Positions 11,224 to 22,778 of a DNA stretch of 64,000 bases are shown piece after piece. Origin of the DNA: Isoetes taiwanensis (lineage: Eukaryota; Streptophyta; Lycopodiopsida; Isoetales; Isoetaceae); assembly GCA_021234155.1 (NCBI GenBank), contig JAJEKV010000002.1, positions 43,577,203 to 43,641,202 on the forward strand, in the 5' to 3' direction. Position 1 is the stretch's first letter. Each line of letters begins with the position of its first letter. The notes beneath the pieces were generated by a model, which did not search any database, was not told where the DNA came from, and was given only the letters and a program-made list of their open reading frames with translations. Made by a program: the position numbers and the translations under genes.

Positions 11224-11782
11224 TTATGCGTAAGACGAGGCGCATGTCCTTGGGGCATGACAGCCACCCGCTTTGACATGTATTGTCGCAAAGCCGGGAG
11301 TCCTCGAATGATCGACACCAACCGCTTTCAAGCCATTTGAAGAGCATTTAAGGCAGTTGCTTGAATTCTCAGAATGGTATGATGTATCGCACCACACTCT
11401 TGCAGAATCTCTTTCACACGAGCCCGGCAAATGGGAGACGCTGAATGACCATCTCGCTGCTCTTCGATACTTTTAATCTCGAAAGCGCTTTTAATGCCAG
11501 GCTTCGGTCTTCCGCTTCGGCCATTACCCTCACCCACCCCAAAGATTTGGAGGCTGTTGCATTTTCGGCCGGACTCTTGTTGTCTTCTCACCCCAAAGAT
11601 TTGCGGTGCTGTTGTTCTCGTGAGCTCTTCTTCCCAAATTTCCTCACATTTTTCGGGTCAGCCTTTCCCTTTCGGGCGTTGGGCCTCCTCCTTTGATTTG
11701 AAGGTTCTGGCGCCTCCACAGGAGGAGCAGGAGGAGCAATAAGAGCAAGAAGAGGCGGCTGCCCAATAATTAATCCGGCCAT
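11224..11782 (-). pseudogene. Unrecognised small Pro/Arg-rich protein gene (frame-disrupted)
   Basis: Two minus-strand frames overlap: 11,782-11,588 (MAGLIIGQPPLLALIAPPAP, then a basic segment RRRPNARKGKADPKNVRK) and 11,591-11,328 (KSAFEIKSIEEQRDG, then ARVKEILQECGAIHHTILR). A Pro-rich start, basic centre and helical tail parallel the MAS-start genes upstream, but I see no clear sequence homology. The frame change near 11,590 may be a sequencing error. Function unknown. Confidence 0.35.
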
Positions 11783-12337
11783 ATTACGCCACGGTCTCTC
11801 ACATTTTCATCCTCCGCTCGAACCGGAGTGCACCTCCCTACTTACTCCGGAGCTGCTTCTCCCGCCGTCTGTCATGCGGATTTCTTTTCCGGGTCTTCTA
11901 TTAGGCATGGTCGGAGGAGGAGAATCTCTATCAGAGACTTCAGATTCAGATGAAGGAGGCGGACTAATGTAATCACCGCCTTATACCACTGGATGGATCC
12001 TTGCGGTTTGCTTAGTTCTTGCCATGGCTTCTCATTTGGATGGCGCTTTATACTACTGAACAACGACAAAAATAGACAACCGGCAAGAGATAAATAGTAA
12101 AAACGAAGTTAAAGTAAAATATGATGGTAACTTTTTTAAATAATTATGCGGAACCCTAAAAAATATCGGACAAAATACGGAACCCTAAAAACATGGGACA
12201 AAAACACAAATAAAAACCGAGATTCAAAGCTTAGGCGATAGACAATTTCTTGTTGATCGCGAACTCACTAAACTTTACATTTCCCTCTTGCCTGTAACCA
12301 ACCCTAATGCCATCAATGAAATAATGGAAGTCGTTAA

Positions 12338-12423
12338 CAATCTCCTCTGTCTCCATTAGCACTCTTAGCTCTGATAATGGCCACGCTAAGAGCTAAGAGT
12401 GCTAATGGAGACAGAGGAGATTG
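12338..12423. repeat. Perfect 35-bp inverted repeat with 16-nt loop
   Basis: The left arm (12338-12372, starting CAATCTCCTCTGTCTCCATT) is exactly complementary to the right arm (12389-12423, ending GACAGAGGAGATTG). The loop is 12373-12388. The stem is long enough to feed a Dicer pathway if transcribed. No gene is visible on either side. It could also be a young microinversion-duplication or an assembly artefact. Confidence 0.9.
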
Positions 12424-14480
12424 CTCTTAGCTCAATAATCGTCTCATAGCTCTAAAAAACCAATAGCTATATAGGAAATACAATTTTCCATCATCATAAC
12501 CTACAAATAAACTGCCCCTCAATATTTCCATTGAGCATGAAGAAATGAAAATTATATATCCAGGGCTAAGCAAAAACCAAAACTAGCCAGAGATTAAATT
12601 AGTAACAAATTTAATTGCGTCTGTTCCCTTTTTTGGTTTAAAACAAAACACAAATCAAGTTAAAATAAAGCATGAAGTATTAAGTTTAAGCTGATTCAAC
12701 CATTTGAGATCCTGTTTCCAAAAAAATCATGGCATAACATGATTACTTTTCAAGTTCCATCTTGCTTAACCCTACATAGCTTTTCTTGAATCCTCTACAT
12801 TTGCATGTGATAATTTATTCTATGTTTTCCTAAATAAAAAACGTCATGTCTATTATCTAAAAACTTGGTAAAGCAATGGTGTAAGGGGATTCTACTCTCA
12901 AATCTCTAAAAAATTGCACTATAAGCTCTTGCTACTACTGGGATAGGGCTTCACCTCTGCATTAGCATCTGCCCCTGCATTCGAAAAACCAATGCACCAA
13001 ACATGTGTTGCATGTCCGATAGGATGCTGCCTTGTGGCGTGACGTTAAAATCTCTTCTTCTTCTTCCTAATCACTTGCAAAATAAATGCACTGAATCAAG
13101 GAGATAAAGACTCAAGAATTGTCGGTTGTGAAGGGTAAGGCATGCAAGCAATCAAAACCAAAATCACTCAAAATCATTCATCCTTGGAGAGACTCCACCT
13201 TCATCCACTACTGCCGCTGTTACCACCCTGTCTGCCTTCGCCACTGCAAAGATATAGAATATTGAGAAATATGCAGAGATTGCCCCAATTCGCCAAACCA
13301 TGTTGTGTGTTATCCAAAAAAAGGGGGGTGGGGGGAACTACTGAAATGCCCCTACAAGTTTTCAAAATTACAAAAATGGCCTTAAACAAAAAGCATTTTG
13401 GCAAATCTAGTAATATAAGTCTTATGCCTCGTCAATTTCAAAGCGTATCTTCACAATCATTGTAGCATAGAACACAATCTATTCAATGAAGTTAGATTTG
13501 TCTAAATCGAAGTTCAAATTGACAAGTTATGCTCTTAGAGTTTGAGTTCGAGTTCTTCGATTTTCTTAGATTCAAAACATTATAACTTGCATATTCCAAT
13601 TCCGACTTAAATAATTTTACCATCATTAAAAACTGTTTATCTCTTCTCTATACTTCATGAAGCATACTTTCTTTTTGAGCAATCATTGAAAACTTATTGC
13701 TATTTTTGCAAAACACCATGTTTTTAGAGGCATTTTGGTAATTTCGTAAATATGTAGGGACATTTTGGTAGTTTTCGAAAAAAGAAAACCCAAAAAAATC
13801 GTTGCCCTATATTTCCAGAATACTCGCCGCATACAAAAAAGACAAATTCTAGAAAAATATATACAATGTGCAAGGATCTAGAAAACCCTCATAAAGCAAG
13901 ATCAAGACAGATGCCTCTTCCCACCTTAGGGAATTCATGGCACGCATTTTGTTTTCCAGTTTCATTGCCTACTGATAACGAGCCAGAAACGGACAAAAGG
14001 AAAAAATAGAAAATGAAGTATCATTATATATGTTTTGAAAGAGCTGCCTCTGAAAATCAAGTCTATACCCTAAATACCTATCTAGGTCCCCAACTATTTC
14101 GCATTGATAGAAGCAACGTTTCACTAGTACATGAGTTACGGTTCATTTCACAGTGACAGTTCTATGTCTCATTATGAAGGACAATCCCTTTGCGAACTCT
14201 AGCAAATATAGATAAAATAATATCTTAAGTCGAACCACGTTAAAAATCATCCTAAGTAGTTATCTAAGAGTATCTTAAGTTGATTGACTACGTTATAAAT
14301 CATCATCGTTGATCAACTTTAGGCAGACTTGCAGTCATCAAATTCCTACTGCATCAATGAAAGATCAACACTGACTCTATCTTCTCGCCACAAGAATCAG
14401 CCTTTCCCTTTGCCCTTTATAATAGTGCCTTAATTCCTAATTGCTTATCGCCCATTATCTTTCCACAAAGATCAAATCGT
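12424..14480. other. AT-rich intergenic DNA, no gene supported
   Basis: One open frame at 13,142-13,465 has no recognisable domain. The words around 13,350-13,390 and 13,730-13,785 (CATTTTGGTAATTT, GTAGGGACATTTTGGTAG) are reverse-complement-like partners, possibly the ends of an old miniature transposon of about 0.4 kb, but no TSD is convincing. Confidence 0.4.
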
Positions 14481-14496
14481 CCGGTTTTCAAACCGT

Positions 14497-15848
14497 GTGA
14501 GCTTGGAAGTCACATTTGTGGGTTTTATGGGAAGGACACCATTGTGTATTTGGGAGCATAGATTAGGGCATTGTTGTACGGTTTGTACTTTGGCTGGATG
14601 GGCTACATTTTTGTTGGAGGTTTATTTTGAAAAGCTGAAGCCATGGTTACCTAGGTTGTGGCATGTGGGCCTGGATCCAAGAAGCTTCTATTTTAGGTTA
14701 GTTCTTATGCTCCTCCCCTTCCCCAACCTCCTTTTTTTTTATGCCTCTGCTCTTTGGTCTAGGCCTTGCATCCGTAAGAAGATCGCTTGTTATCTTGTTG
14801 CCTGGGGCGATTGATTCGCCATGGTAGTCCTAGTGATGGCTTTGCCTTCGAATCTTGCTCTATCTGTCCTTTGTGTTGTGGTTCTTATTTCAATTCTCTC
14901 ATTGGCATGAGAAAGGCTACAAGGGCATCTGCTGCAATAGGAATTGCATGCTCTTTGAAAAAAGGGAAGGTCAAATTGTTCCAGCCTGCTGATGGCAGGT
15001 GGGTTATCTCTGTGACTCTTAATTGTAGTGGAATGGACATTGATTTGTCATTTTTAGAAAGGCTAACAGGTTTCTTGAGGATCATGTGTATGGCAGATGT
15101 GGCCAGTGTAGAGCGGGGAGGGAGCAAAGATTAACCATTTGCATTTACAGGGTGTCTTGTAGATTGCAGCTTCCAGTGTTGCTGCTGTGGACATGTTAAT
15201 TAAGCAATATCTAGGGTGGCACGATGGGAAGCCAGTTGGGTATATGTTGATTTGCAAGGTTTTGAAGGATTCAAAATTACATTGTTTTAAGGTGATGGTG
15301 GATTATTGCCTTAAGGATATCAGAAAACTGCATTATAAATATACTTACGATAACATCATTAACGAGCATGTTGAAGGGGGAAAGCGGCTTTATGCTATGT
15401 ATGGCACTGGGGACCTGAAGAAAAATGTTATTTTTGACCACAAGAACTTGATTTCTAGAGCAATTCAGGAATTATCTGTAAGTTGTATGTTGAATCCTGG
15501 ATTAATTTACGTTGGGACAAAAATGGTTAAGTTGAGTGCCTTCTCCTTCTCCAATTCTTGGGTAATTTCAAGCAATTTTACTTATATCCAAAAGAACTGT
15601 GTCCATGCTACAAGGAGAGTCACTTTGAACCCCATGCTGCTTCTGCTAGGGATGTAGCCTTTGATATTTATGGGTCAGGTGAGTACATCAAACCGATTGA
15701 CATGATTGGGAAGAGAAGACACATATATTGGGATGATGCGCTCACAGAAAATGAAACGGATCCCGCGTTTGAATGTGCGGACTTATACGAGCCCAGAAGT
15801 ATAGACCACCTCCCCAGGAACCAGAACAGGCAGATCAACCACTGCTAA
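14497..15848 (+). pseudogene. Replitron-like HUH (Y1) transposase relic
   Basis: Joining frames on the plus strand gives one protein. SVERGGSK is followed by NHLHLQGVL, whose HLHLQG (15136-15153) is a His-hydrophobic-His motif. Some 50 codons on, MVDYCLKD (from 15,295) is the catalytic-tyrosine-type helix, followed by a distinct C-terminal domain (about 15,560-15,848, IYGSGEYIKPIDMIGKRR). HUH endonucleases nick single-stranded DNA via a 5'-phosphotyrosine. Replitrons carry one Tyr and no fused helicase, which matches here. The frame shifts near 15,127, an in-frame TAG follows the HUH motif, and another frame change lies near 15,560. A non-Replitron CRESS-type Rep relic remains possible. Confidence 0.55.
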
Positions 15849-16019
15849 TGTCTTTAGGCCAAATAACCGTATGCATATGCCTGTGACTATACGCCTGATG
15901 TCGCTTAGGTAATCCAAGTACTGTTGTTATAATATGTAGTGGCGAGGTGATGGTGCCACCACATTTGTATTGTTTTTATATGAATTGAAGCCCTAGAACT
16001 TGCAGGTTGCAGAAATAGA

Positions 16020-16110
16020 ATGGCTCTGCGGAGCACATAAAGGTAGCAGATATGATTTTAATTTGTTGGCTATGTGGAAATGCGTGGGTTCGATTCCCAA
16101 GGAGCAACTT
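16020..16110 (+). repeat. tRNA-like pol III promoter remnant (possible SINE)
   Basis: GGGTTCGATTCCC at about 16,087 matches the tRNA B-box/T-arm consensus, and TGGCTCTGCGGAG at about 16,021 is a weak A-box match at plausible spacing. No acceptor-stem pairing is visible, so it is not a functional tRNA. It could be a tRNA-derived SINE head or chance. Confidence 0.25.
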
Positions 16111-16510
16111 GCTGGTAATTTTTTTGATTGGTATTTGGTGTGAAAACTAGATTAAGGTTGTATCTTTATATTCAATAATGTTAATCGCTTAAGTTTATTT
16201 TTTTGCATGTATTTTATATTCTTGGTATTCTAATTCTAGGGTTCTTATTATGATGGCTAGCATTTAGCCTCTGATGGTGTATTCTAGATTGGTCCTGGCC
16301 CGAAAAGCTAGGATTAGTCATAAAAATAGATTTAATGAGGTCCAACCTTGCCTTTTTACATATAACCTCACCTAAGTGAGATAACCTCATGGGATAAACT
16401 TTCCACAATTTGTTTTATATTAGGGAAGGATATTTTTGGTATGGTTTGGACTATGATTTAAATATAGTATTGTATTGAAATTCGTATATTCTAATGAGAA
16501 TCAATGAGTG

Positions 16511-17908
16511 ACAAACTCTATACCGAAAAAGGTATATTTCCTACATCATTTAACCTAGCAGGAAGCACTATACAAAAACTAGTTTTCGGCCGGAAAATAT
16601 GAAGAACCCTATGGTTTTTAGGTAAACTTCCTGAGAAATTTATTTCATATTAGAAATTCTTGATTCCAACAGGTAGAGCTGCAAGGATTCCTCGAAATTT
16701 GCCCTCAATCTCTTCAAACACACCAAGATATACTAGGGAAGAAAGATAGGAGAAGACGTACCTGTTCTTGTTCTGTCCAGATGCGTTGTCCAGCTGCAAA
16801 TAAAGTATCTTGGGCAGAGGCTTCAATGATGGTCCCTCTGCCTGTGGCAAATTAGCAGGTATGCTGGTATTGGATAGTGACAACTTTGACTCCAAGGCCG
16901 TCGTGTCTCGCAATGAGGAGACCCATTTTGGAGCAGATGATTCAGGCACTGACAGGTGGCCTCCTGCATACTCGTGCCCCATCTCTAATCTCTTCAAGAT
17001 GCTATTCAAAGAACCTACATGGAAGTTAGAGTCATCTGGCCATAAGTCCAGGGCAAAGTTTCCATAGGATCCATTCCCATGACCATGAGTCAATGCACCA
17101 GTCAATGTCGTTTTGAGCTTGTCAAGTCTCCAGAGAGACTTCACAGATTGTTGCAATTTTGGAATCATTGTTTTGGCTTGATCCATTTTGTCGTGAATAA
17201 TACAAAGATATTGGCCGGGATACCTGTGGGAGTATAATCTCCACGACCAGTACTGTGTGCGACACGAGGCCTGCTCCAGTCTATGCGCTCTTCTTTCATC
17301 ATGCAACATCCTCCTCTCTCCTTCGTCTTTGGTCTTCAGTAACTTCGTACGGATCACCTCACATGTATCGCATTTGGAGAATGCAATTTTCTTTGCGATA
17401 CTGACGTCCCGGAAGCTCCGCCTCCACGTTCTATGAAAACCTGTCGGTGATACCTTCTTGCTAGTCAATGCCACAACCTCTGCATTAACCTCTTCTAGAA
17501 TGCTGGACTTCGTAAACACTGCAAGCAACTTCCTGACATTCTCTCTTATCCTCTCCTCGTTTCTCCTGCTGCAGTGGGGCAAGGATTCACCGTTCTCCCT
17601 CACAAACATGGAAAACACGGCCTCACATGCCAACGTCGAGGAGCGAAGCTTCAAGGTGCCACAATTACCATGTTCGGCCTTGCGTGCACCCTCAAGAAAT
17701 TGTGCCTTCCATTTCAGATACGCCGACTTTGAGATCCCGAGACCAAGGTACCACGCCCTTTCGCAAACGAGATTCCCTTGCAGCACTAGTCGTCCCACTC
17801 TTCGACCTTTCATGTTGTTGGCGAACATGTCATGAACAAAAGTAACCCTATCACTTGATTTCATGGCAAGGAATTCCTTTCGCATGTTAACAACTTGATT
17901 CGTAGAGA
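16511..17908. repeat. Tandem duplication, unit 1 (DUF7869-like gene)
   Basis: The 1,398-bp segment starting ACAAACTCTATACCGAAAAA is repeated head-to-tail at 17,909-19,309. Unit 1 keeps a long open frame; unit 2 is riddled with 1-3 nt differences. The junction falls within the 5' coding part of the gene. Confidence 0.92.
16650..17885 (-). CDS. DUF7869-like protein, copy 1 (open frame, N-terminally truncated)
   Basis: A 412-codon frame from ATG 17885; the frame runs upstream to the duplication junction at 17,908, so the natural N-terminus is lost. It contains a conserved Cys pair (FSKCDTCEVIR), and near the end YLQLDNASGQNKNRYVF, the Asp/Asn-rich signature of DUF7869, a large plant and animal family with RNase-H-like features often found in repetitive DNA. 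The downstream GHTH segment typical of the family is missing; the frame ends in ALPVGIKNF at 16,650. Function is unproven; a transposase-derived role is plausible. Compare the second, differently diverged family member at 61.4-63.6 kb. Confidence 0.6.
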   Translation of the reverse strand: MRKEFLAMKSSDRVTFVHDMFANNMKGRRVGRLVLQGNLVCERAWYLGLGISKSAYLKWKAQFLEGARKAEHGNCGTLKLRSSTLACEAVFSMFVRENGESLPHCSRRNEERIRENVRKLLAVFTKSSILEEVNAEVVALTSKKVSPTGFHRTWRRSFRDVSIAKKIAFSKCDTCEVIRTKLLKTKDEGERRMLHDERRAHRLEQASCRTQYWSWRLYSHRYPGQYLCIIHDKMDQAKTMIPKLQQSVKSLWRLDKLKTTLTGALTHGHGNGSYGNFALDLWPDDSNFHVGSLNSILKRLEMGHEYAGGHLSVPESSAPKWVSSLRDTTALESKLSLSNTSIPANLPQAEGPSLKPLPKILYLQLDNASGQNKNRYVFSYLSSLVYLGVFEEIEGKFRGILAALPVGIKNF

Positions 17909-19309
17909 ACAAACTCTATACCGAAAAAGGTATATTTCCTACATCATTTAACCTAGCAGGAAGCACTATACAAAAACTAGTTTTCGGCCGGAAAATATGA
18001 AGAACCCTATGGTTTTTAGGTAAACTTCCTGAGAAATTTATTTCATATTAGAAATTTTTGATTCCAACAGGTAGAGCTGCAAGGATTCCTCGAAATTTGC
18101 CCTCAATCTCTTCAAACACACCAAGATATACTAGGGAAGAAAGATAGGAGAAGACGTACCTATTCTTGTTCTGTCCAGATGCGTTGTCCAGCTGCAAATA
18201 AAGTATCTTGGGCAGAGGCTTCAATGATGGTCCCTCTGCCTGTGGCAAATTAGCAGGTATGCTGGTATTGGATAGTGACAACTTTGACTCCAAGGCCGTC
18301 GTGTCTCGCAATGAGGAGACCCATTTTGGAGCGGATGATTCAGCACCGGCGGTGGCCTCCACGCATACTCGTGCCCCATCTCTAATCTCTTCAAGATGCT
18401 ATTCAAAGAACCTACATGGAAGTTAGAGTCATCGGCCATAAGTCCGGGCAAAGTTTCCATAGGATCCATTCCCATGACCATGAGTCAATGCACCGGTCAA
18501 TGTCGTTTTGAGCTTGTCAAGTCTCGGAGAGACTTCACAGATTGTTGCAATTTTGGAATCATTGTTTTGGCTTGATCCATTTTGTCGTGAATAATACAAA
18601 GATATTGGCCGGGATACGTGGGAGTATAATCTCCACGACCCGAAGACGTAATGCGACCACGAGGCTTGCTCCGGTCTATCGCTCTTCTTTCATCATGCAA
18701 CATCCTCCTCTCTCCTTCGTCTTTGGTCTTGAGTAACCCGTGACGGATCACCTCACATGTATCGCATTTGGAGAATGCAATTTTCTTTGCGATACTGACG
18801 TCCCGGAAGCTCCGCCTCCACGTTCTATGAAAACCTGTCGGTGATACCTTCTTGCTAGTCAATGCCACAACCTACGCATTAACCTCTTCTAGAATTTGGA
18901 CTTCGTAAACACTTGCAAGCAACTTCGACATTCTCTCTTATCCTCTCTCCTCGTTTCTCCCGCTGCGATTGGGGCAAGGATTCACCGTTCTCCCTCACAA
19001 ACATGGAAAACACGGGCCTCACATGCCAAGCGTCGAGGGCGAAGCTTCAAGGTGCCACAGATTACCATGTTCGGCCTTGCGTGCACCCTCAAGAAATTGT
19101 GCCTTCCATTTCAGAATCGCCCGACTTTGAGATCCGAGAGACCAAGGTACCACGCCCTTTCGCGAAGCGAGATTCCCTTGCAGCACTAGTCGTCCCCACT
19201 CTTGACCTTTCATGTTGTTGGCGAACATGTCATGAACAAAAGTAACCCTATCACTTGATTTCATGGCAAGGAATTCCTTTCGCATGTTAACAACTTGATT
19301 CGTAGAGAA
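17909..19309. repeat. Tandem duplication, unit 2
   Basis: The direct repeat of 16,511-17,908. Differences from unit 1 concentrate at CAG/CTG words, for example TCTCCAGAGAG versus TCTCGGAGAG, and GTCATCTGGCC versus GTCATCGGCC. Confidence 0.92.
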
Positions 19310-19384
19310 CTTGACGCAACACCTATTCTTGCAATACAAGGTCCTCTCAGGCGAGGATAGCATTTCGAGCGGTGAGGCGAGCAA
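18048..19384 (-). pseudogene. DUF7869-like gene, copy 2 (multiply frameshifted)
   Basis: The same protein as copy 1, but cut into at least three frames (19,384-19,019; 18,868-18,497; 18,362-18,048). It retains the natural upstream part missing from copy 1 (CCVKFSTNQVVNMRKEFLAM preceded by about 25 more residues), so this is the ancestral 5' end. LDNASGQNKNRYVF is intact at 18,100-18,180. Coding-like minus-strand sequence continues to about 19,887 (RYGTPATPLSPERDSY) and may be upstream exons of the same gene. Confidence 0.6.
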
Positions 19385-20303
19385 GCTTTGGTGGCCTTAC
19401 AACCTTCCTGGGCTATCGGGAATGAAAAGTGTAATGTCGTTTCTCATAATTTGGGTGCTTCTGATGCTCTGAGCTCCCCTGGCTGGACACAATATCTGCT
19501 TCCTGTTGCGGTGCTGCGGTCAATATCTCGAGACCTTTACTCCATCAACAAGGGCGCAGGTCATTGCTCCATCTCACGAAAGCATCCCGGTTTCGGGCAA
19601 AATGCAAGCAACCCCGGCAACGGATGTTCACTTCAAAGGGGAGGGAAACCTTCGATTCTGAGATACTCCCACAAACTTGAAACCCGTAACACGGTCACAA
19701 ACCGCATCGCCGGGGGCGGTGAAAGATATGAATCCCTTTCCGGCGATAATGGAGTCGCAGGAGTGCCATATCTCACAATCCTTTTCAAGAAGGGTAGAGT
19801 AACAGCTCCGTTATTGGAGCAGTCACCACTTTTAAATCGCCGCGTGGACATAATGTAGAGGCCACGTAAGACCCTCATTGCGTCCAACCCTAAACCTATT
19901 TTGGAGCATCCGGGCAGATTATGGCGCAGAGGGAGGCAAAACCTTGTCCACTAATTTGCAATCAATGGTCCAATCCTGGCACCGAATATGGCTTACTTCA
20001 TGTTCTATTTTTAGTTCAACTTTTAATCTTTTTATGATTCACTGTTTGCATGCAGAATGGAGCATCATCCGGCCATGTCGTCCAGTTCTGTGCCATTATT
20101 GGAACGGTTGATAACCTCTTTTTTTGCAGTTTCTCAGCTTTATTGGATATTCTATCATGTTCTATGGTTTCTGCATGCAAATCTACGGTTGTTTCATGCA
20201 TGCCATATAAATTTTAAGCCTTTATTCATGAATTATGGCATGCAACTACCTTTTCCTGCCAAGAACAATTTTCCCTCCTCTTCTATTTGCGTTCCAGATG
20301 CAC

Positions 20304-20403
20304 CCAAAGCCGGATTGCTGCTGTGGCATGCAATTTGGCCACAAGATCAACTACCAAAGCCGGATTGCTGCTGTGGCATGCAATTTGGCCACAAGATCAA
20401 CCA
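20304..20403. repeat. Two exact tandem copies of a 50-bp unit
   Basis: The unit beginning CCAAAGCCGGATTGCTGCTG at 20,304 repeats at 20,354 with only trivial differences at its end. It lies just 5' of the pogo transposase gene. Confidence 0.9.
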
Positions 20404-20648
20404 TCTAAAATGTTCTGGAGTGTTAATTTCGAATTTTCCCTCTCTTCTGAATCTATATAAGAGTTTCCCATTTTGATTTGAGCCCATTTCACGCCTCCTT
20501 TCTTGCTTTCTGCATCATCTTTTGTTTGGCATCATGCTTTTTAAGCCTCTTAGAGGATGCTCTCAGCAAGCCTCTACCACAATGGCCACGTTTGGGAGTC
20601 CGAAATCGTGTTCAGGCACCTCCTCCAATTCTCAAGAGAGTTAGAAAC

Positions 20649-22557
20649 ATGAAAAGAGGTGCCTGGACTAAAGAACAAATGGATGCAGCTATTCTAGAAG
20701 CTGATGAGGGCTATCTTTCTATTAGAAAAGTGGCCAAGAAGCATGGTGTGCCCCATACCACTTTGAGAAATTATCTGTTTGACATCTCAAAGGTTAAGAA
20801 TGGGAAGAAACCAAAGGTGCTTACTCCAGAGGAAGAAGAAAATCTTGTTACTTGGTGCTTACAAATGGTTGCAGATGGGACAGGTGTTACTGTTCGATTG
20901 CTAAGGGAGAGGGTTGCTGAGATATGTGCTGGCAGGATTACTCCTTTCAAGGATGGGCTACCAGGTATGAAATGGTGAAAGGGAGGCATCCAGAATTGGC
21001 ACTTAGAAGGACTCAACTTGTCTAGGGCCATTGCAATTTCAGCTCCTAACCTTATGCTTTTTACTCAGATTTAGCAGAAGCTTATAGAATGTTTAATTTT
21101 GATCCTTCTCACATATGGAATGTGGATGAGTCAGGAATACAAGCAGGGAAAGAAACAGGGGTTAGGATTATAGGACGTAGAGGGCAAAGGCAAGTTTCAG
21201 AAAGAACCATGAATAATCGTGAGTGGCTTACAGTTTGCTGTTGTGTCTCTGCTGCTGGTGTTAAATTGCCTTCTCTTTATGTTCTCAAAGGTAAAAGGGC
21301 CCGAGAAGATTATCTAGATGGTTGTGAACCAGATGCTGCAATGGCAATGCAGCCCAAAGCTTGGATGACTAATGCTCTATTTAACAGTTGGATTGACCAT
21401 TTTAGATCCAAGGTTCCAGGAGGGGTATCCAAAGAAAATCCACATTTGCTGATTCTTGATGGCCATGACAGCCACTTAGCCATTGAAACATTAAGGTATG
21501 CTTCATCTATTGGCATTGAGATATTAAAATTACCTGCTCATACTAGTCATAGGCTGCAACCTCTTGATGTTGCATGTTTTAGGCCATTCAAGGAAGCTTT
21601 TAGAAATATTAGGCGCAAACATTGTATGGATCATCCTAATGTAGAGCCTCATAAGGAAGATTTGACAGCACTTGTAAGTGAAGCTCTTGAATTATCCTTA
21701 ACTCCCACAAATATAGCATCTGGTTTTAGAAAAACAGGGATTTGGCCTCTGAATCCTTCAATGGTACACCCTGAGCTAGCTGGAAGGCACTTCATCTTCC
21801 AAGATAATGCCAATGAAACTCCATTGGATCATCTTGTAGATCTTTGTTCGAGGAGGTAGCAGCATTGAAGTACAAAGGTAATGTTGTCCCTGAAACTTCT
21901 GAACCTAGAAGCAGGTCCAAAAGGACCTTTGTTCCCAAGAACATAAAAGGTACTCTTTTGGTTACTAAGGCTGAGATTATAGCCAAGCTGCAGCAGGAAG
22001 AATTAGAAAAACAGGAAAAGAAGAAGGCAAGGGAGAAAGCTGCTGAGAGGAAGAAAACTCAAATAGAGGAAAAGAAGAAATTACAAGAGCAAAAACAAAA
22101 GGAAAAGGAGGAAAGGCAGAAACAAAGGGAGGCTGCCAAAGAGGAGAAAAGGAAGGAGAAAGAAGCAAGAAAAGGCAAGGGAAAAAGTCTTTAATTTTAG
22201 GACTGAATTTAGACTTTGCAGGTTGCAGAAGGAGAAAATTCAGAGCATATTGAGATTGTTGAAGTGATTGACAATAACCAGACAAATGCTGTTGCAGGTT
22301 TAGAAAAAGAGGTTGCTATTTCTGTTGAGATACCTCTTTGCAATGTAGATGAATGCTTTGCAGATACTATGGAACATTTTCAGGAAGATCAAGACGTCCC
22401 AAATCTGATCTTAGGTCAGGATAGTGATAATGCTCCACAAATAGATTGCAGCTTGGAGGAGACACATGAGTGTTACCATGGTTCTGAATTTGAGAGGCCA
22501 ACAAAGAGGTTAAGATCCATTAATTCATTGTATTCTCAAGATTATGTGATGTAACAT
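20649..22557 (+). pseudogene. pogo-type (Tc1/mariner superfamily) transposase gene, frame-disrupted
   Basis: In order: a Psq/CENPB-type helix-turn-helix region starting MKRGAWTKEQMDAA, with RKVAKKHGVPHTTLRNYL; a DDE domain at 21,061-21,859 with NVDESG, LILDGHDSH and LQPLDVACF supplying the three acidic catalytic positions (DDD pattern of pogo-like enzymes); a Lys/Glu coiled coil (about 21,960-22,194); and an acidic tail (22,216-22,554). Frames change near 20,975 (a TGA after GMKW), 21,060, 21,850 and 22,195, either from short introns, decay or sequence error. The DDE domain itself is unbroken. Cut-and-paste transposition at TA is expected of the family; I did not find convincing terminal repeats. 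An upstream open stretch from 20,478 could extend the N-terminus. Confidence 0.85.
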
Positions 22558-22749
22558 TTTTCTACAGATTCTATTCAATTATTTTTCTTGTGTTTTCAGT
22601 TTTATGCTGTCATGACTTATTCTTCAACAAGCATAGTAAACAGGGGTTTCTATTTTAGTGAATCTACTTATTTTTCATGTTGTAGGATCATTATTTATGT
22701 TCGGTCTCTGTGATGCAGGTCTGATTGTTGGAACTTGGTGTTTTTGAAC

Positions 22750-22778
22750 ACCAACAAGGGTTCAAATCCCTTGAATCT
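22750..22778 (+). repeat. tRNA T-arm-like sequence at the A1 repeat boundary
   Basis: AAGGGTTCAAATCCCTT matches the B-box consensus and pairs as a T-arm, but no full cloverleaf is apparent. It spans the left boundary of duplicated segment A1, so it may mark an insertion or rearrangement point. Confidence 0.3.

Noticed and set aside
16020-16110. Possible tRNA gene
   Set aside because: B-box match is good but no acceptor stem, D-arm or anticodon stem can be folded.
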